Assembly (NCBI GenBank): GCA_032139905.1
Contig: JAQJDB010000006.1
Coordinates: 1,200,915-1,264,914, forward strand
Length of the DNA: 64,000 nt
Source of the DNA: Nitrospira sp. MA-1
Lineage (GTDB): Bacteria; Nitrospirota; Nitrospiria; Nitrospirales; UBA8639
Direction: 5' to 3'
Below are positions 35,738 to 45,143 of this stretch, piece by piece (position 1 is the stretch's first letter; the number at the start of each line of letters is the position of its first letter). A program made the position numbers and the translations under genes. The notes beneath the pieces were generated by a model. That model was not told where the DNA came from and did no database searches. It was given only the letters and a program-made list of their open reading frames with translations.

Positions 35738-36304
35738 TCAGTTAGACGAGGCAGTCGCCGCAACTTGGCTCTGTTGAATGAATCCTTTCGCAAGGGCCGC
35801 ATTTTGATACACAACCTTCAACGCCAGGTTCCCGAACGGACGGCGTACGACCTTCAATAATACCTGTCCCTCTTCAAACCCCAAATTCAGCTCGTTTTGT
35901 TTTCCAGCAAGAAACGATTGCTTGGTCGGTTCGGTGAGGTCCTGTGTGAGGTGATAACTATCTCCTAAGATTATTTGTAACTGCTCGAACCAGTCCTCCG
36001 TGAATTGCCCCATATCGATGGTAATTTTTGCCAGTTTCCGGACCGGTTCGGGTGTGCCTGGAACTGTGTCGGGTAAGTAGGTTAACTCCAAATATCGATT
36101 TTTATCGGTCAATTCATAGAGGCATTCCGTCGAACTTTTGCAGGCAGGTAAAGCGGATACGTCTTGTTCCGTCATGCCAAATTTTAAATCGCGGAAGCCA
36201 TCAATTCCGGGCTCTGCCAACCCTAGAGGTCCAAAAAGAAGGATGGAGGAATAGGCGAGGAGTGAGCAGGCGCGTATGCAGAGGATGCGGGAAAGTAGTT
36301 TCAT
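35738..36304 (-). CDS. Secreted hypothetical protein
   Basis: A 188-residue protein with a signal peptide (CSLLAYSSILLFGPLGLA, cleavage near residue 30). The mature part begins GIDGFRDLKFGMTEQDVSALPAC, a pattern common to small periplasmic proteins with a repeated 'FRDLKFGMT' start, and has a cysteine pair (PACKSSTEC) that may form a disulfide. The function is unknown. It has no close operon partner. Confidence 0.65.
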   Translation of the reverse strand: MKLLSRILCIRACSLLAYSSILLFGPLGLAEPGIDGFRDLKFGMTEQDVSALPACKSSTECLYELTDKNRYLELTYLPDTVPGTPEPVRKLAKITIDMGQFTEDWFEQLQIILGDSYHLTQDLTEPTKQSFLAGKQNELNLGFEEGQVLLKVVRRPFGNLALKVVYQNAALAKGFIQQSQVAATASSN

Positions 36305-36559
36305 GACTGAAGGTTCCTTAATGGTGAAGATAGAAAATTAAAGAAAAAAGGCCGATCTAGGGGATTTAGGCTGATTTGCATGGGTGGTTCACCATAACAA
36401 ACCTTTCCGGAAAAAGGCGATGAGGCACTGCACGAGGACTAACAGATTGAGGCAATAGTCTTTTTTGGGGTACTCAGAAAAGAAATTGTTGAGCGGGGGC
36501 CGTGAGAATTGCGGCTTTTTTTAAGTTTCGGGTATTGATTACCGCTGGCCTGAGTAGTT

Positions 36560-37573
36560 TTAGGGAGATTCCTGATAAATCTGGAGAAGTGGCCCCATCC
36601 AATAGCGCATGGGTCGGTCCCCTTCAGCTGCCTTATGAGGAAGATGGGCGACATACCAAAAGACCACATTGGTCTCTTGGACGCTTTCATCACTTTTGGA
36701 TTCCAAATCCCCACGTGCGCCGAATGGCCAGCCGGTATCTTCATCCCGGTAGAATTTTCGAATCGAGACATCACGATTTGAAAAATTATTCGAATGGCCA
36801 TCAAAAGGACCTGGAATAATCCAGACACCCTGTCCGGTGGGATAATCCCGCACAAACCAGACGCGATCCTGGTTATTGCTGGCGGGTTTCTTGGCATCCT
36901 CCTCAACCAGGTATTTTTCCCACCCCGACCCCCAACCGTTGTCGTTTGTAGAATTCCGGTCCAGGACAAAGACCTGATCCTGATCGGATCCGCCAATATC
37001 AAAATCCAGGCGCCAGTAGGCATGGTGATCATGGTCGGTATTACAGGAGAGATTCCAGCTCTGAACAATGGGATATAAACGACCGTCTTCGCTCAAATAC
37101 CAGGCTTGATACAGATGGTATTGACCAATTTTGGCATAGACACCTAATTCCAACCACTTGACCCCTTGGATGGTATGTTCGGCCTGACACAGCTGTTTGC
37201 CATCGCAGTTAGGATTCTTTTTAAGGCGCGGTGGGCTGATCCGGTCTTCGAATGGTCCGCATCGGCCACTGGCCCGCCCAAGCCCAAACCAACTAAACGG
37301 ATGCCAGGCCGGCCACTCCCGAACATACTTGACCCGGATCACCGGCAAATCGGCTTTACCTAAAATCTGTTTGCCTTCATAAGACACATTGCGTAGCCCG
37401 AGGCCAGCAGCATCCTTCATCTCAAGATGTAGGTCCCACGGTCCCCACGTAAACGGTTTGGATTCCCAGTCAGCCAAGGCGGGGCTGACAGCCAAGACAC
37501 TGGTCAATGCGACACCGACGATGAAATATCGAAATGATGCCATGCGACCGACTTCTTGTTTGGGAATAGTCAT
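36560..37573 (-). CDS. Secreted protein resembling the catalytic domain of copper amine oxidase
   Basis: A 337-residue secreted protein with a signal peptide ending near SPALA (about residue 34). The body has FTWGPWDLHLEMKDAAGLGL, YHLYQAWYLSEDGRLYPIV and DHDHHAYWRLDFDIGGSDQD, and ends ETNVVFWYVAHLPHK. The run HHxYWRLDFDIxG recalls the copper-binding end of copper amine oxidases, but I see no convincing topaquinone tyrosine motif (NYD/E), so activity is uncertain. The start overlaps the stop of the lipoprotein gene by four bases. The likeness is by eye only. Confidence 0.45.
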   Translation of the reverse strand: MTIPKQEVGRMASFRYFIVGVALTSVLAVSPALADWESKPFTWGPWDLHLEMKDAAGLGLRNVSYEGKQILGKADLPVIRVKYVREWPAWHPFSWFGLGRASGRCGPFEDRISPPRLKKNPNCDGKQLCQAEHTIQGVKWLELGVYAKIGQYHLYQAWYLSEDGRLYPIVQSWNLSCNTDHDHHAYWRLDFDIGGSDQDQVFVLDRNSTNDNGWGSGWEKYLVEEDAKKPASNNQDRVWFVRDYPTGQGVWIIPGPFDGHSNNFSNRDVSIRKFYRDEDTGWPFGARGDLESKSDESVQETNVVFWYVAHLPHKAAEGDRPMRYWMGPLLQIYQESP

Positions 37574-38376
37574 TGGAGTCCTGCCTCCTTGCCTGCGTCC
37601 AAGACGGTCTGAGAAGTGAGGTCAACTCGGGCAAAGTAGAGTGCCGAACTCTCCGGCATTTCAGAAAATGTGACCCACAACACGCGGTCCCCAAATCCCG
37701 CTTCATCGCTCACCCAGAAATACCGGTATTCTTCAGGTGAGGTGAGAATGGCATGTCCGTGCAGATGCTGAATCTCTTGGGAAATTCGTTGATCTGCTCG
37801 TGCCAGTTCAATAGCGGCGGTGATTTCTTCTTCACCTTCTTCGGGTTGGTAGCCTTCACGCGGATCCTGCTGGACAGAAGACATTCGGTCGTTTTCCATG
37901 CAGACATGCACGGCCACATTGTGGGTGTAACTGTAGTAGGTTAACCGATAGGCCGAGGCATCGGAATTCGATGCCCGTTCGGTCGTTCGAGAGTTACTTG
38001 AGTCGTCTCCCTGTAGGATTACCAGGCATTGGTCGGCAGGGACTTTCTCGGTATTGATGTAGGCAAATCGCTCGCCCAATTGGGTCTTCACGTCCGGATC
38101 CCGTTCTGCTGTGGCACGTAAGCCAGATTGGTTGGAATCGACAATGATAATCTCCGGTCCGGGAGCAGATAGGGTCGTAGGAGACATGGCATCGACGGGG
38201 CGTCGCGGACCGCCTTCTGGTGGTAATTCCAATGGTAATTCTACCAGTGGAGGGGGATGGAAGGGCAGGGGTTTTTTGGGAACCTTTGTCAGTTCGACGC
38301 TGGAACAGCCCAGAAAAAAGCTGCCAAGGACCCAACCGGCCACCATAATGATTTGCGAAGTCAAATTTGCCTTCAT
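37570..38376 (-). CDS. Lipoprotein paired with the amine-oxidase-like protein
   Basis: A 268-residue lipoprotein (lipobox FLGCS). After a Pro-rich linker the C-terminal half contains EITAAIELARADQRISQEIQ, then RVLWVTFSEMPESSALYFARVDLTSQTVL. This style resembles the N2/N3 domains that precede the catalytic domain in copper amine oxidases. Its stop overlaps the ATG of the downstream gene, so the two are translated together. A split oxidase, with one half tethered as a lipoprotein and the other soluble, is possible. Without profile searches this stays a guess. Confidence 0.5.
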   Translation of the reverse strand: MKANLTSQIIMVAGWVLGSFFLGCSSVELTKVPKKPLPFHPPPLVELPLELPPEGGPRRPVDAMSPTTLSAPGPEIIIVDSNQSGLRATAERDPDVKTQLGERFAYINTEKVPADQCLVILQGDDSSNSRTTERASNSDASAYRLTYYSYTHNVAVHVCMENDRMSSVQQDPREGYQPEEGEEEITAAIELARADQRISQEIQHLHGHAILTSPEEYRYFWVSDEAGFGDRVLWVTFSEMPESSALYFARVDLTSQTVLDAGKEAGLQ

Positions 38377-38622
38377 GAGGCTGGCTCTCTAGGTCGAGAA
38401 TGAAAAGACCTGTGTCAGCATTGATCAAACAGGATGACCTTAAGAATTCTGTGTAATAAAAGCAAGAGAGGCAGGACAATCACCTGGAAGGTGCCAAGGA
38501 AGATATTCGAAGCGTTGATGTGGTTTGGTCAGGGTTGTAATGAACGCTGAACTCATATGACTCTATTCCAAATGGCGGTTCGGGACCTCAGGAGTAGAAA
38601 GTTTTCACCTACGGAGGCATGC

Positions 38623-39381
38623 ATGAAGCACCTTGTTCTGGGCATACGAATGACACGGTATTTGGTAAGCGTGTTTTTAATAAGTGGATTTTTGGGATTT
38701 GGACAGACTGTCCAGGCGAATGAATTTTTAAATTGGGATGCCTTACTCAAAAAGTATGTGGCCTCCAAGACTATCGAAGGGATAACGCTGTATGCCGTGA
38801 ATTACCAGGCACTTGGTCATGATCCGCTATACAGAAGAGTCATTGCCGATCTGGAGAAGGCACCAGTGGAGGGCTTCAGCACACAGGAAGAGAAGTTGGC
38901 TTTTTGGATCAACGCCTACAACATCATGGCCGTCAAAATGGTGTTGGATCATTATCCACTAAAAAGCATCAAAGATGCCGGAGGATTATTTTCTTCGGTT
39001 TGGAAACTCAACGTGGGAACGGTTCGCGGGAAGGCACGAACACTCAATGAAATTGAACATGACATATTACGCAAAATGGGGGAACCCCGGATCCATGTGG
39101 CGATCGTTTGCGCCTCCTTGAGTTGCCCTGACATACGGCCGGAAGCCTATACGTCAGAGCGATTGCATGAGCAACTGGATGACCAGATGAAGGCATTTTT
39201 AGCGAATCCGAACAAAGGATTGCAGGTGGAGGAATCCAATCATCGCCTGTATCTCTCCTCCATCTTTAAATGGTTTGCTGAGGATTTTGAGTCCAAGGGA
39301 GGCGTGCGTCCGTTTTTAGCCATGTATGTCCCTGAACGGGTTTCTGCCTATTTAAAAAACGAAACATTCAGATTGAGGTAA
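38623..39381 (+). CDS. Secreted DUF547 family protein
   Basis: A 252-residue secreted protein of unknown function. A signal peptide (YLVSVFLISGFLGFGQTVQA) is followed by the DUF547 domain. Its marks are KLAFWINAYNIMAVKMVLDHYP, HDILRKMGEPRIHVAIVCAS with LSCPDIRPEAY, and LSSIFKWFAEDF. The cysteine-histidine pattern suggests a protease-like fold, but no activity is established. GGAGG lies five bases before the ATG at 38623; a longer frame from 38557 lacks a ribosome binding site. It is convergent with hrpB. Confidence 0.85.
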   Translation: MKHLVLGIRMTRYLVSVFLISGFLGFGQTVQANEFLNWDALLKKYVASKTIEGITLYAVNYQALGHDPLYRRVIADLEKAPVEGFSTQEEKLAFWINAYNIMAVKMVLDHYPLKSIKDAGGLFSSVWKLNVGTVRGKARTLNEIEHDILRKMGEPRIHVAIVCASLSCPDIRPEAYTSERLHEQLDDQMKAFLANPNKGLQVEESNHRLYLSSIFKWFAEDFESKGGVRPFLAMYVPERVSAYLKNETFRLR

Positions 39382-39554
39382 TTGGACTACAATTGGAATC
39401 TCAATGCATTCAAATAAGCTTGGAAGGTAGGCCTGAAGCCAATCCCTTGTGGGGGGATATAAACATGGACCTCGGTTCGATGGTTGCATGAAAGGTCCCA
39501 TTCAAATGTAAAGCCTCATGGGAACCATGTGGCCGGTAATTATTCATCACCTGT

Positions 39555-42077
39555 TTATCGCTTTTTGATGCCGCGAGTAGGCGGGGCTTGGAGAGGGTCA
39601 TCGGGCCAGAAGTGTTTGGGGTAGCGGCCCTTCAATTCCTTTTTAACCGCTTGATAACCGGTGGCCCAAAAACTCGTGAGGTCCTGTGTGACCTGAACGG
39701 GGCGTCTGGCCGGAGAGAGGAGATGAATGAGAACGGGGACTTTGCCGTTGACCAGGCGGGGCGTGTCGCATTGTCCAAATATTTCCTGGAGTCGGACAGC
39801 CAGAACGGGAATCTCACCTGACAGATAATCCAAGGGAATGTGGGATCCTGTCGGCACGGTGAGATGGGTGGGCGCCAGGGTGTCGAGTGTTTGCCGTTGT
39901 TCTGGGGAGAGGAGTGCTTGAAGCGGCCAGGCCAGATCGATCCGTTTCAGCTGATTGAGACTTGAGAGATTGGTGAGATAGGGGCCAAGCCACTGGTCCA
40001 ATGTGTGAAGAAGTGTGTCATCCGAGACGTCCGGCCAGGTAGATCCCGGTTCCGTGACGCGTCGCAGAAATTGGACGCGCGCCTGCCAGTTTCTGAGGGT
40101 GGGGGTCCAGGGCAAACAGGGGAGGCCCGTGTTTCGAAGGCCTTCAAGAAGGACGGTCAACACCAAATCAGGATCGGGATCGGGAAGGCGGCTTTCCTCC
40201 AGAATGAGTTCTCCCAATCGTCGTTGCCGGATGGACCTGACCACTTGCGTTGATCCATCCCACATTACAGAATCCGTTGACTGTATGAGATCCCCGCAAT
40301 GAGTAATCAGATCTTCACGTGAAATCGGGACAGCCATATAGATGAGTGCCGTCGCTGGCGCTCCATTAAGGTCTGCGATAACGAGCCATTCTTCATGCTC
40401 CAATGGATCGGGGTGATGAAATCGCGCGCTTCGTCCATTGGCTAGGCGGTATCGTCTGGCCTCATCGGATTGTCGTTGCGCAATACGGTCGGGGTAGGCC
40501 AGCGCCAGGAGTACACCCATCTGATCAATCTGCTGCTTGGGGACATGCCGGGGAGTCGTGATGTGAAGTGTTCGTTGCCATGCCTGAGAGACTTGGCGAA
40601 TACGTTGGAGGGTTCCCCTATCAAAGAATCCGGTATCCCTCTGGGCATGGGCGCTACCATAAAGCACATCAAACCTGGCGCGAAGATCGGCATGCTCTCG
40701 TGCCGTGGATCCCTTGAACAGGTCCCGTTCACTTAAGGATGCGGCGAGATCACAGGCCAAGGCTCCTGAGTCCAGCTCCTTCCCCTTCAGGACCATATGC
40801 GCAAGCCGCGGGTGCATGGGGAGCTCGGCCATAGACCGGCCATGATCGGTAATGTGGCCTTGGGCATCGAATGCGCCAAGGGAGTGAAGAAGTTGTCGTG
40901 CCTGAGCCATGGCCCCCGAAGGAGGAGAATCCAGCCAGAGCAATTTCTGTGGATCCTGAATGCCCCATTGTGCCAATTCCAACGCAAGAGAGGTCAGGTC
41001 TGCATCCAGAATTTCCGGTGCGGTGCGCGGGGTGAAGGTACGCTGTTCAGCCTCAGACCAGAGCCGCATACACAGACCGGGTTCCAGACGTCCTGCCCGC
41101 CCGCGACGCTGTTCGGCAGATTGTTGTGAGACCGTGAGGGTTGTCAGCCGGCTCATACCGCTGCGTGAATCAAACCGTGGGATGCGCATGAGTCCGGTAT
41201 CGATGACCAGGCGAATGCCTTCAATGGTCAGACTGGATTCGGCAATGTTGGTGGCTAATACCACTTTGCGCCATCCGGGAGGCGGCGGAAGAATGGCCTG
41301 GTCCTGGGCCTGGGCGGACAAATCACCATAGAGCGGAGCGATAAGGATGTGTGAGCCAAGCGGAAGGTCCGCCAAGATTTGCTCTATTCGTCGGATTTCT
41401 CTGGCTCCCGGAAGAAAGACCAAAAGGTTGCCCGGTTCGGTCTTCAGCAGGCGATGAATGGTCTGTGCCACTTGAATAGCAAAATTTTTGCCATCCGGTT
41501 TTCCGACGTAGCGGGTTTCAACGGGAAACATGGTTCCCTCGCAGGTGATCACCGGAGCCTGTTTTAATTGTTGCGAAATGGCTGCAATGTCCAGTGTGGC
41601 GGACATGATCAAGAGTCGAAGGTCTTCTCGAAAGACCTTCCGGGATTCCAGACATAGGGCCAGCCCCAGATCGGCTTGCAGACTGCGTTCATGGAATTCA
41701 TCAAAGATGACCAGGCCATAGCTCTCTAATGATGGATCGTGTTGAAGTATTCTTGTGAGAATGCCTTCGGTCACCACTTCCAGTTTGGTATTCGGGCTAA
41801 TTTTGGTATCCAACCGGGTTCGGTACCCGACAGTGGTGCCAACGGCTTCACCCAGGAGATCAGACATGCGGCGTGCCGCTGCGCGCGCAGCCAACCGTCG
41901 GGGTTCCAGCATGATGATGGTTTTGGGAGTCAGCCACGGTTCCTGGAGAAGAGCCAGCGGGATCTGTGTCGTTTTTCCGGCGCCCGGCTGTGCGGTGAGA
42001 AGGACGATGGGCTGTTGGTTCAGCGTCTGTCGTAATTGGGGAACGACGGCATCAATAGGATAGGATGGGCGCTTCAT
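39555..42077 (-). CDS. hrpB: ATP-dependent helicase HrpB
   Basis: An 840-residue DEAH-box RNA helicase-like protein. It has Walker A LLTAQPGAGKTTQIPLAL, DEFHERS (motif II), SAT in LLIMSATLDI (motif III) and QRRGRAGRLEPG (motif VI). A helicase-associated region and the HrpB-specific C-terminal domain (ending RPVQVTQDLTSFW and YQAVKKELKGRYPKHFWPD) follow. Length matches bacterial HrpB (about 820). The cellular role is poorly known. It is a single gene on the minus strand. Confidence 0.93.
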   Translation of the reverse strand: MKRPSYPIDAVVPQLRQTLNQQPIVLLTAQPGAGKTTQIPLALLQEPWLTPKTIIMLEPRRLAARAAARRMSDLLGEAVGTTVGYRTRLDTKISPNTKLEVVTEGILTRILQHDPSLESYGLVIFDEFHERSLQADLGLALCLESRKVFREDLRLLIMSATLDIAAISQQLKQAPVITCEGTMFPVETRYVGKPDGKNFAIQVAQTIHRLLKTEPGNLLVFLPGAREIRRIEQILADLPLGSHILIAPLYGDLSAQAQDQAILPPPPGWRKVVLATNIAESSLTIEGIRLVIDTGLMRIPRFDSRSGMSRLTTLTVSQQSAEQRRGRAGRLEPGLCMRLWSEAEQRTFTPRTAPEILDADLTSLALELAQWGIQDPQKLLWLDSPPSGAMAQARQLLHSLGAFDAQGHITDHGRSMAELPMHPRLAHMVLKGKELDSGALACDLAASLSERDLFKGSTAREHADLRARFDVLYGSAHAQRDTGFFDRGTLQRIRQVSQAWQRTLHITTPRHVPKQQIDQMGVLLALAYPDRIAQRQSDEARRYRLANGRSARFHHPDPLEHEEWLVIADLNGAPATALIYMAVPISREDLITHCGDLIQSTDSVMWDGSTQVVRSIRQRRLGELILEESRLPDPDPDLVLTVLLEGLRNTGLPCLPWTPTLRNWQARVQFLRRVTEPGSTWPDVSDDTLLHTLDQWLGPYLTNLSSLNQLKRIDLAWPLQALLSPEQRQTLDTLAPTHLTVPTGSHIPLDYLSGEIPVLAVRLQEIFGQCDTPRLVNGKVPVLIHLLSPARRPVQVTQDLTSFWATGYQAVKKELKGRYPKHFWPDDPLQAPPTRGIKKR

Positions 42078-42338
42078 GGAGGATTATGCGAAGGTGGGAA
42101 TATGGACCCATGGTTTCTGAATAAGTCGCAACGCTCTCATGTTGACAAGGAACTTACCTGAAAAGACCAAGGGGGAGCATCTCTTTCACATTTAGATGCA
42201 TGGTCTTACCATATTGCGAACATTCGAGGTACACTGAATTATTGAAAAAAATTGCTCTCAGGTGTCAGATGTCCGGGATGCTATTGACTGAACAAATTGC
42301 TGTGAATGTGACCAATTAAATCAGGAGGAAATGAACCA

Positions 42339-43409
42339 ATGAGGACAGGTAGGAAGGGGAAAGTTTTCGCAGGTGTTTGCGGGATGATGGGACTGTTCAT
42401 GATTGCCTCACTCGCGATGGGGAGTGAGCCTGGATTTGATTCCTCAAAGGGAATGCTCACAGTGGATGGTCATGTGGTTCCGGATATTGGCCCCCTTCCG
42501 ACGGTGGTCCCCACACCACCGACAAATCTGAATTATGCCGCAAAAATTTCCTTGGGCAAACAACTGTATTTTGATGGACGGTTATCCAAAAACAATGCGA
42601 TCTCCTGTGCTTTCTGTCATAACCCTGTCACGGGATTTGCCGATCCCAATCAAACTTCGGCGGGAGTTGGAGGACTGCGGGGAGGCCGGCAATCGCCGAC
42701 TGTCTACAATACCGCATTTAATCCCTTCCAATTTTGGGACGGTCGAGCCGGCTCTCTGGAAGAACAGGCCATTGGTCCTATTCATAATCCCGTTGAGATG
42801 GCCGAGACCCATGAAAGTGTCGTTCCTAAAATTGCGAAAATAAAAGGCTATGAGGAAGAGTTCCAGAAAGTATTTGGAACCGGTGTCAGTTTGCAGGGAA
42901 TCGCGGAAGCGATAGCCGCCTATGAACGCACCATCATTTCCACCGATTCGACTTTTGATAAATTTGTTTTAGGTGATCCCAAAGCGATGGGCGAAGACGC
43001 CAAACGTGGGATGGACGTGTTTAAAGGAAAAGGCCGGTGCATTCTGTGTCATAACGGTTCTAATTTTACGGATAATCAGTTTCACAACCTCGGCGTGCCA
43101 CAAGTCGGACCGATGAAAGAAGATTTGGGCCGGTATTATGTGACTCTTCGAGAACGCGATAAAGGCGCATTCAAAACTCCAACGCTTCGAAGCATTACTG
43201 AATCCGCCCCGTATATGCATGACGGCGCTTTTAAAACCTTAGAGGAAGTTGTCGACTTTTTCGATGAAGGTGGGAAGGCGAATCCTCAGTTGAGTCCGTT
43301 GATGAAACCCCTGGGATTGACACCGCAGGAGAAAACCGACCTTATTGCTTTCATGCAGGCATTGACCGGCGAACCGATTCCATTTGAGTTTCCAACGTTA
43401 CCAGAGTAA
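42339..43409 (+). CDS. Dihaem cytochrome c peroxidase (MauG/CcpA family)
   Basis: A 356-residue periplasmic enzyme that reduces hydrogen peroxide with electrons from cytochrome c. The signal peptide ends near residue 29. The low-potential haem motif is CAFCH (Cys90-His94) and the high-potential one is CILCH (Cys234-His238). The segment SAPYMHDGAFKTLEEVVDFF supplies the distal-ligand methionine region. AGGAGG precedes the ATG by nine bases. A decayed c-type cytochrome lies just downstream. Confidence 0.9.
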   Translation: MRTGRKGKVFAGVCGMMGLFMIASLAMGSEPGFDSSKGMLTVDGHVVPDIGPLPTVVPTPPTNLNYAAKISLGKQLYFDGRLSKNNAISCAFCHNPVTGFADPNQTSAGVGGLRGGRQSPTVYNTAFNPFQFWDGRAGSLEEQAIGPIHNPVEMAETHESVVPKIAKIKGYEEEFQKVFGTGVSLQGIAEAIAAYERTIISTDSTFDKFVLGDPKAMGEDAKRGMDVFKGKGRCILCHNGSNFTDNQFHNLGVPQVGPMKEDLGRYYVTLRERDKGAFKTPTLRSITESAPYMHDGAFKTLEEVVDFFDEGGKANPQLSPLMKPLGLTPQEKTDLIAFMQALTGEPIPFEFPTLPE

Positions 43410-43448
43410 AGCGGATTAAAAGGAAAATCGGTGGATATTCGTTTCTAA

Positions 43449-43632
43449 GTTGGTACCGTAATCGTATATATCATCCTGCTTGTGGGAAAGGTGTTGGCAG
43501 ATGATCCCACAGAAATTGGGGAGCAGGGAGACCTATTGTCTGAATTGTCACGGGGCGAAAGGTCTGGGTAATCGTCCCGTGGCGGGAAGTTTGACGCCCA
43601 TGCCCGCCGACATTTCCTCCGAAATATTCTAG
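43449..43632 (+). pseudogene. Decayed c-type cytochrome remnant
   Basis: One frame gives a signal-peptide-like TVIVYIILLVGKVLADDPTE. The following frame gives the cytochrome start YCLNCHGAKGLGNRPVAGS with the haem motif CLNCH. A frame change between them (near 43530), a missing start codon and an early TAG at 43630 leave no full protein. The sequence resembles a cytochrome c start (CxxCHG...GxGxxPVA). It lies right after the dihaem peroxidase and could be the remains of its electron donor. Confidence 0.7.
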
Positions 43633-43827
43633 AAAAAAACAGAAGAAAATTGTTTAAAAGTATCCGAGAGAGAGAGTCGGGGAACACCATGCCCTGCTGG
43701 AAGGGAGAGTGATTCTGGCCGTTCAAACGGAATGTCCTCGCTTATCCGCGAGGGTTTGAGAGATCATTCAACGGGTGAAGGAAACTCGGAGAACGGCCTA
43801 GTGGGTGGGGAGGAGCTAACACGTTGT

Positions 43828-44697
43828 TTAGCGCAGTCCATTTATAAATGATTGACTAATTTCCCCTCTGGCCACTTCGGTCACAGGGCCTTTCATCGTA
43901 ATGTTGTATTGAGAATCAACGGTAATATCTAGAGTACCCCCCTGGGCTTTCACCCTTACGGGGCTTTTGACTAAGCCCAATCGGACTCCTGCAGAGGCTG
44001 CCGCACAGGCCGATGATCCGGAGGCTTGTGTTTCCCCGGCACCCCGTTCCCAAATCAAGATAGAAATGGCTCGCGGCCCGGTGGGTATGGCAAGTTGGAC
44101 ATTGGTTCGTTTCGGGAAAATAATATGATTTTCCAGTTCAGGGCCGATCTCAAGAAGGTCCTGGCGGGTCCATTGTTCTTCCTGTTTCTTATACACCACG
44201 CAATGCGGATTTCCGACGCTGACGCCTGTAAACCGAAGAGATTGCCCTGCAGCCTTGACCGGCTGCTGAATCAACTCAGGCACCCGTAAGGTGCAGGGGA
44301 GGGAGATGGGTTGAAACGATGCTCGTCCCATGTCAACGGTGGCCCCATTCACGAACCCATGACCGTTGAGGTCCAGATGAATCTCAACCAGGCCGCCCTT
44401 GGTTTCGACGGTAAAGTGTTTTTTCCTCGTTTGCTTGGTGTGGTACAGATAGCAACCGAAAATCCGCAGTCCATTACCGGACTTTTCCGCCTCACTGCCG
44501 TCAGGGTTGTAAATGCGCAGACCAAAGTCGGCTTTTTTGGAAGGGCCGAGCGCCAGAATGCCGTCACTTCCTACTCCCCAATGCCGATCACAAAGAGCCC
44601 GGATGGTCCGCGGTGTGAGTTTAAAAGACATTTTGGCCGGGTCGAGGGCAATATAGTCATTCCCCAAGCCATGTCCTTTGAAAAAAGTGTTGTTCAT
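43828..44697 (-). CDS. DapF (diaminopimelate epimerase) homologue lacking both catalytic cysteines
   Basis: A 289-residue member of the DapF family. Substrate-binding features are present: the N-terminal FFKGHGLGNDYIALD, YNPDGSEAE, GNPHCV and ERGAGETQASG. The two catalytic cysteines that usually lie in CGNG and ACGxGAC are both serine here (Ser73 in KSGNG and Ser226 in ASGSS, both TCC codons). The enzyme normally interconverts LL- and meso-diaminopimelate by a two-base mechanism, so this copy may have lost racemase activity or act on another substrate. It is a single-gene unit. Confidence 0.8.
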   Translation of the reverse strand: MNNTFFKGHGLGNDYIALDPAKMSFKLTPRTIRALCDRHWGVGSDGILALGPSKKADFGLRIYNPDGSEAEKSGNGLRIFGCYLYHTKQTRKKHFTVETKGGLVEIHLDLNGHGFVNGATVDMGRASFQPISLPCTLRVPELIQQPVKAAGQSLRFTGVSVGNPHCVVYKKQEEQWTRQDLLEIGPELENHIIFPKRTNVQLAIPTGPRAISILIWERGAGETQASGSSACAAASAGVRLGLVKSPVRVKAQGGTLDITVDSQYNITMKGPVTEVARGEISQSFINGLR

Positions 44698-45143
44698 GCC
44701 TGCTCCACAATGGAATGGACTGCTATCGGGTGATCGGCCCTGCCTACAAGGCTTTTTCCCGGCTGGACGGTAGGGCCTGAATTATACGTAAAAATGTTGA
44801 AAGAGGAAAGCACTTAAGGGGAGAAAACGTCGAAGAAGGCAAAATCTTATAGCGAATTAGCCAACCATTTGCCTGATAAGAACAGGAGCCGGTCTATCTT
44901 GATGATGGAGAGGATGCAACCAGGAGTTCGCGCAAGCCATTTATTAGAAGTATGGTGGAAAAAGGTCACAATGGGGCGGTGTCCCACCTCAGATCGGTTC
45001 AATGCTTTTCCGAGCACATCGAACAGTCCATTTGCTCGCAAGCCTTAGGGGTTGAATGGGAGGGAAGGGCCATGGGCCTCGCTGCCACGGGTTAGTGAAA
45101 GCGAGGCCAAAATATCAGATCAATCACGAGAAGAAGGTGGAGC
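44698..45143. other. Intergenic region with a hairpin after typA
   Basis: No convincing gene. A nine-base stem GGCCTCGCT / AGCGAGGCC (45075-45108) with a 16-base loop lies about 36 bases after the typA stop. No T run follows on the minus strand, so it is a doubtful terminator. Frames on the minus strand (for example 44847-45041) lack support. Confidence 0.5.

Noticed and set aside
36439..37068. 209-residue open frame on the minus strand
   Set aside because: It overlaps the amine-oxidase-like gene in another frame; the latter has a signal peptide and domain-like sequence, this one does not.
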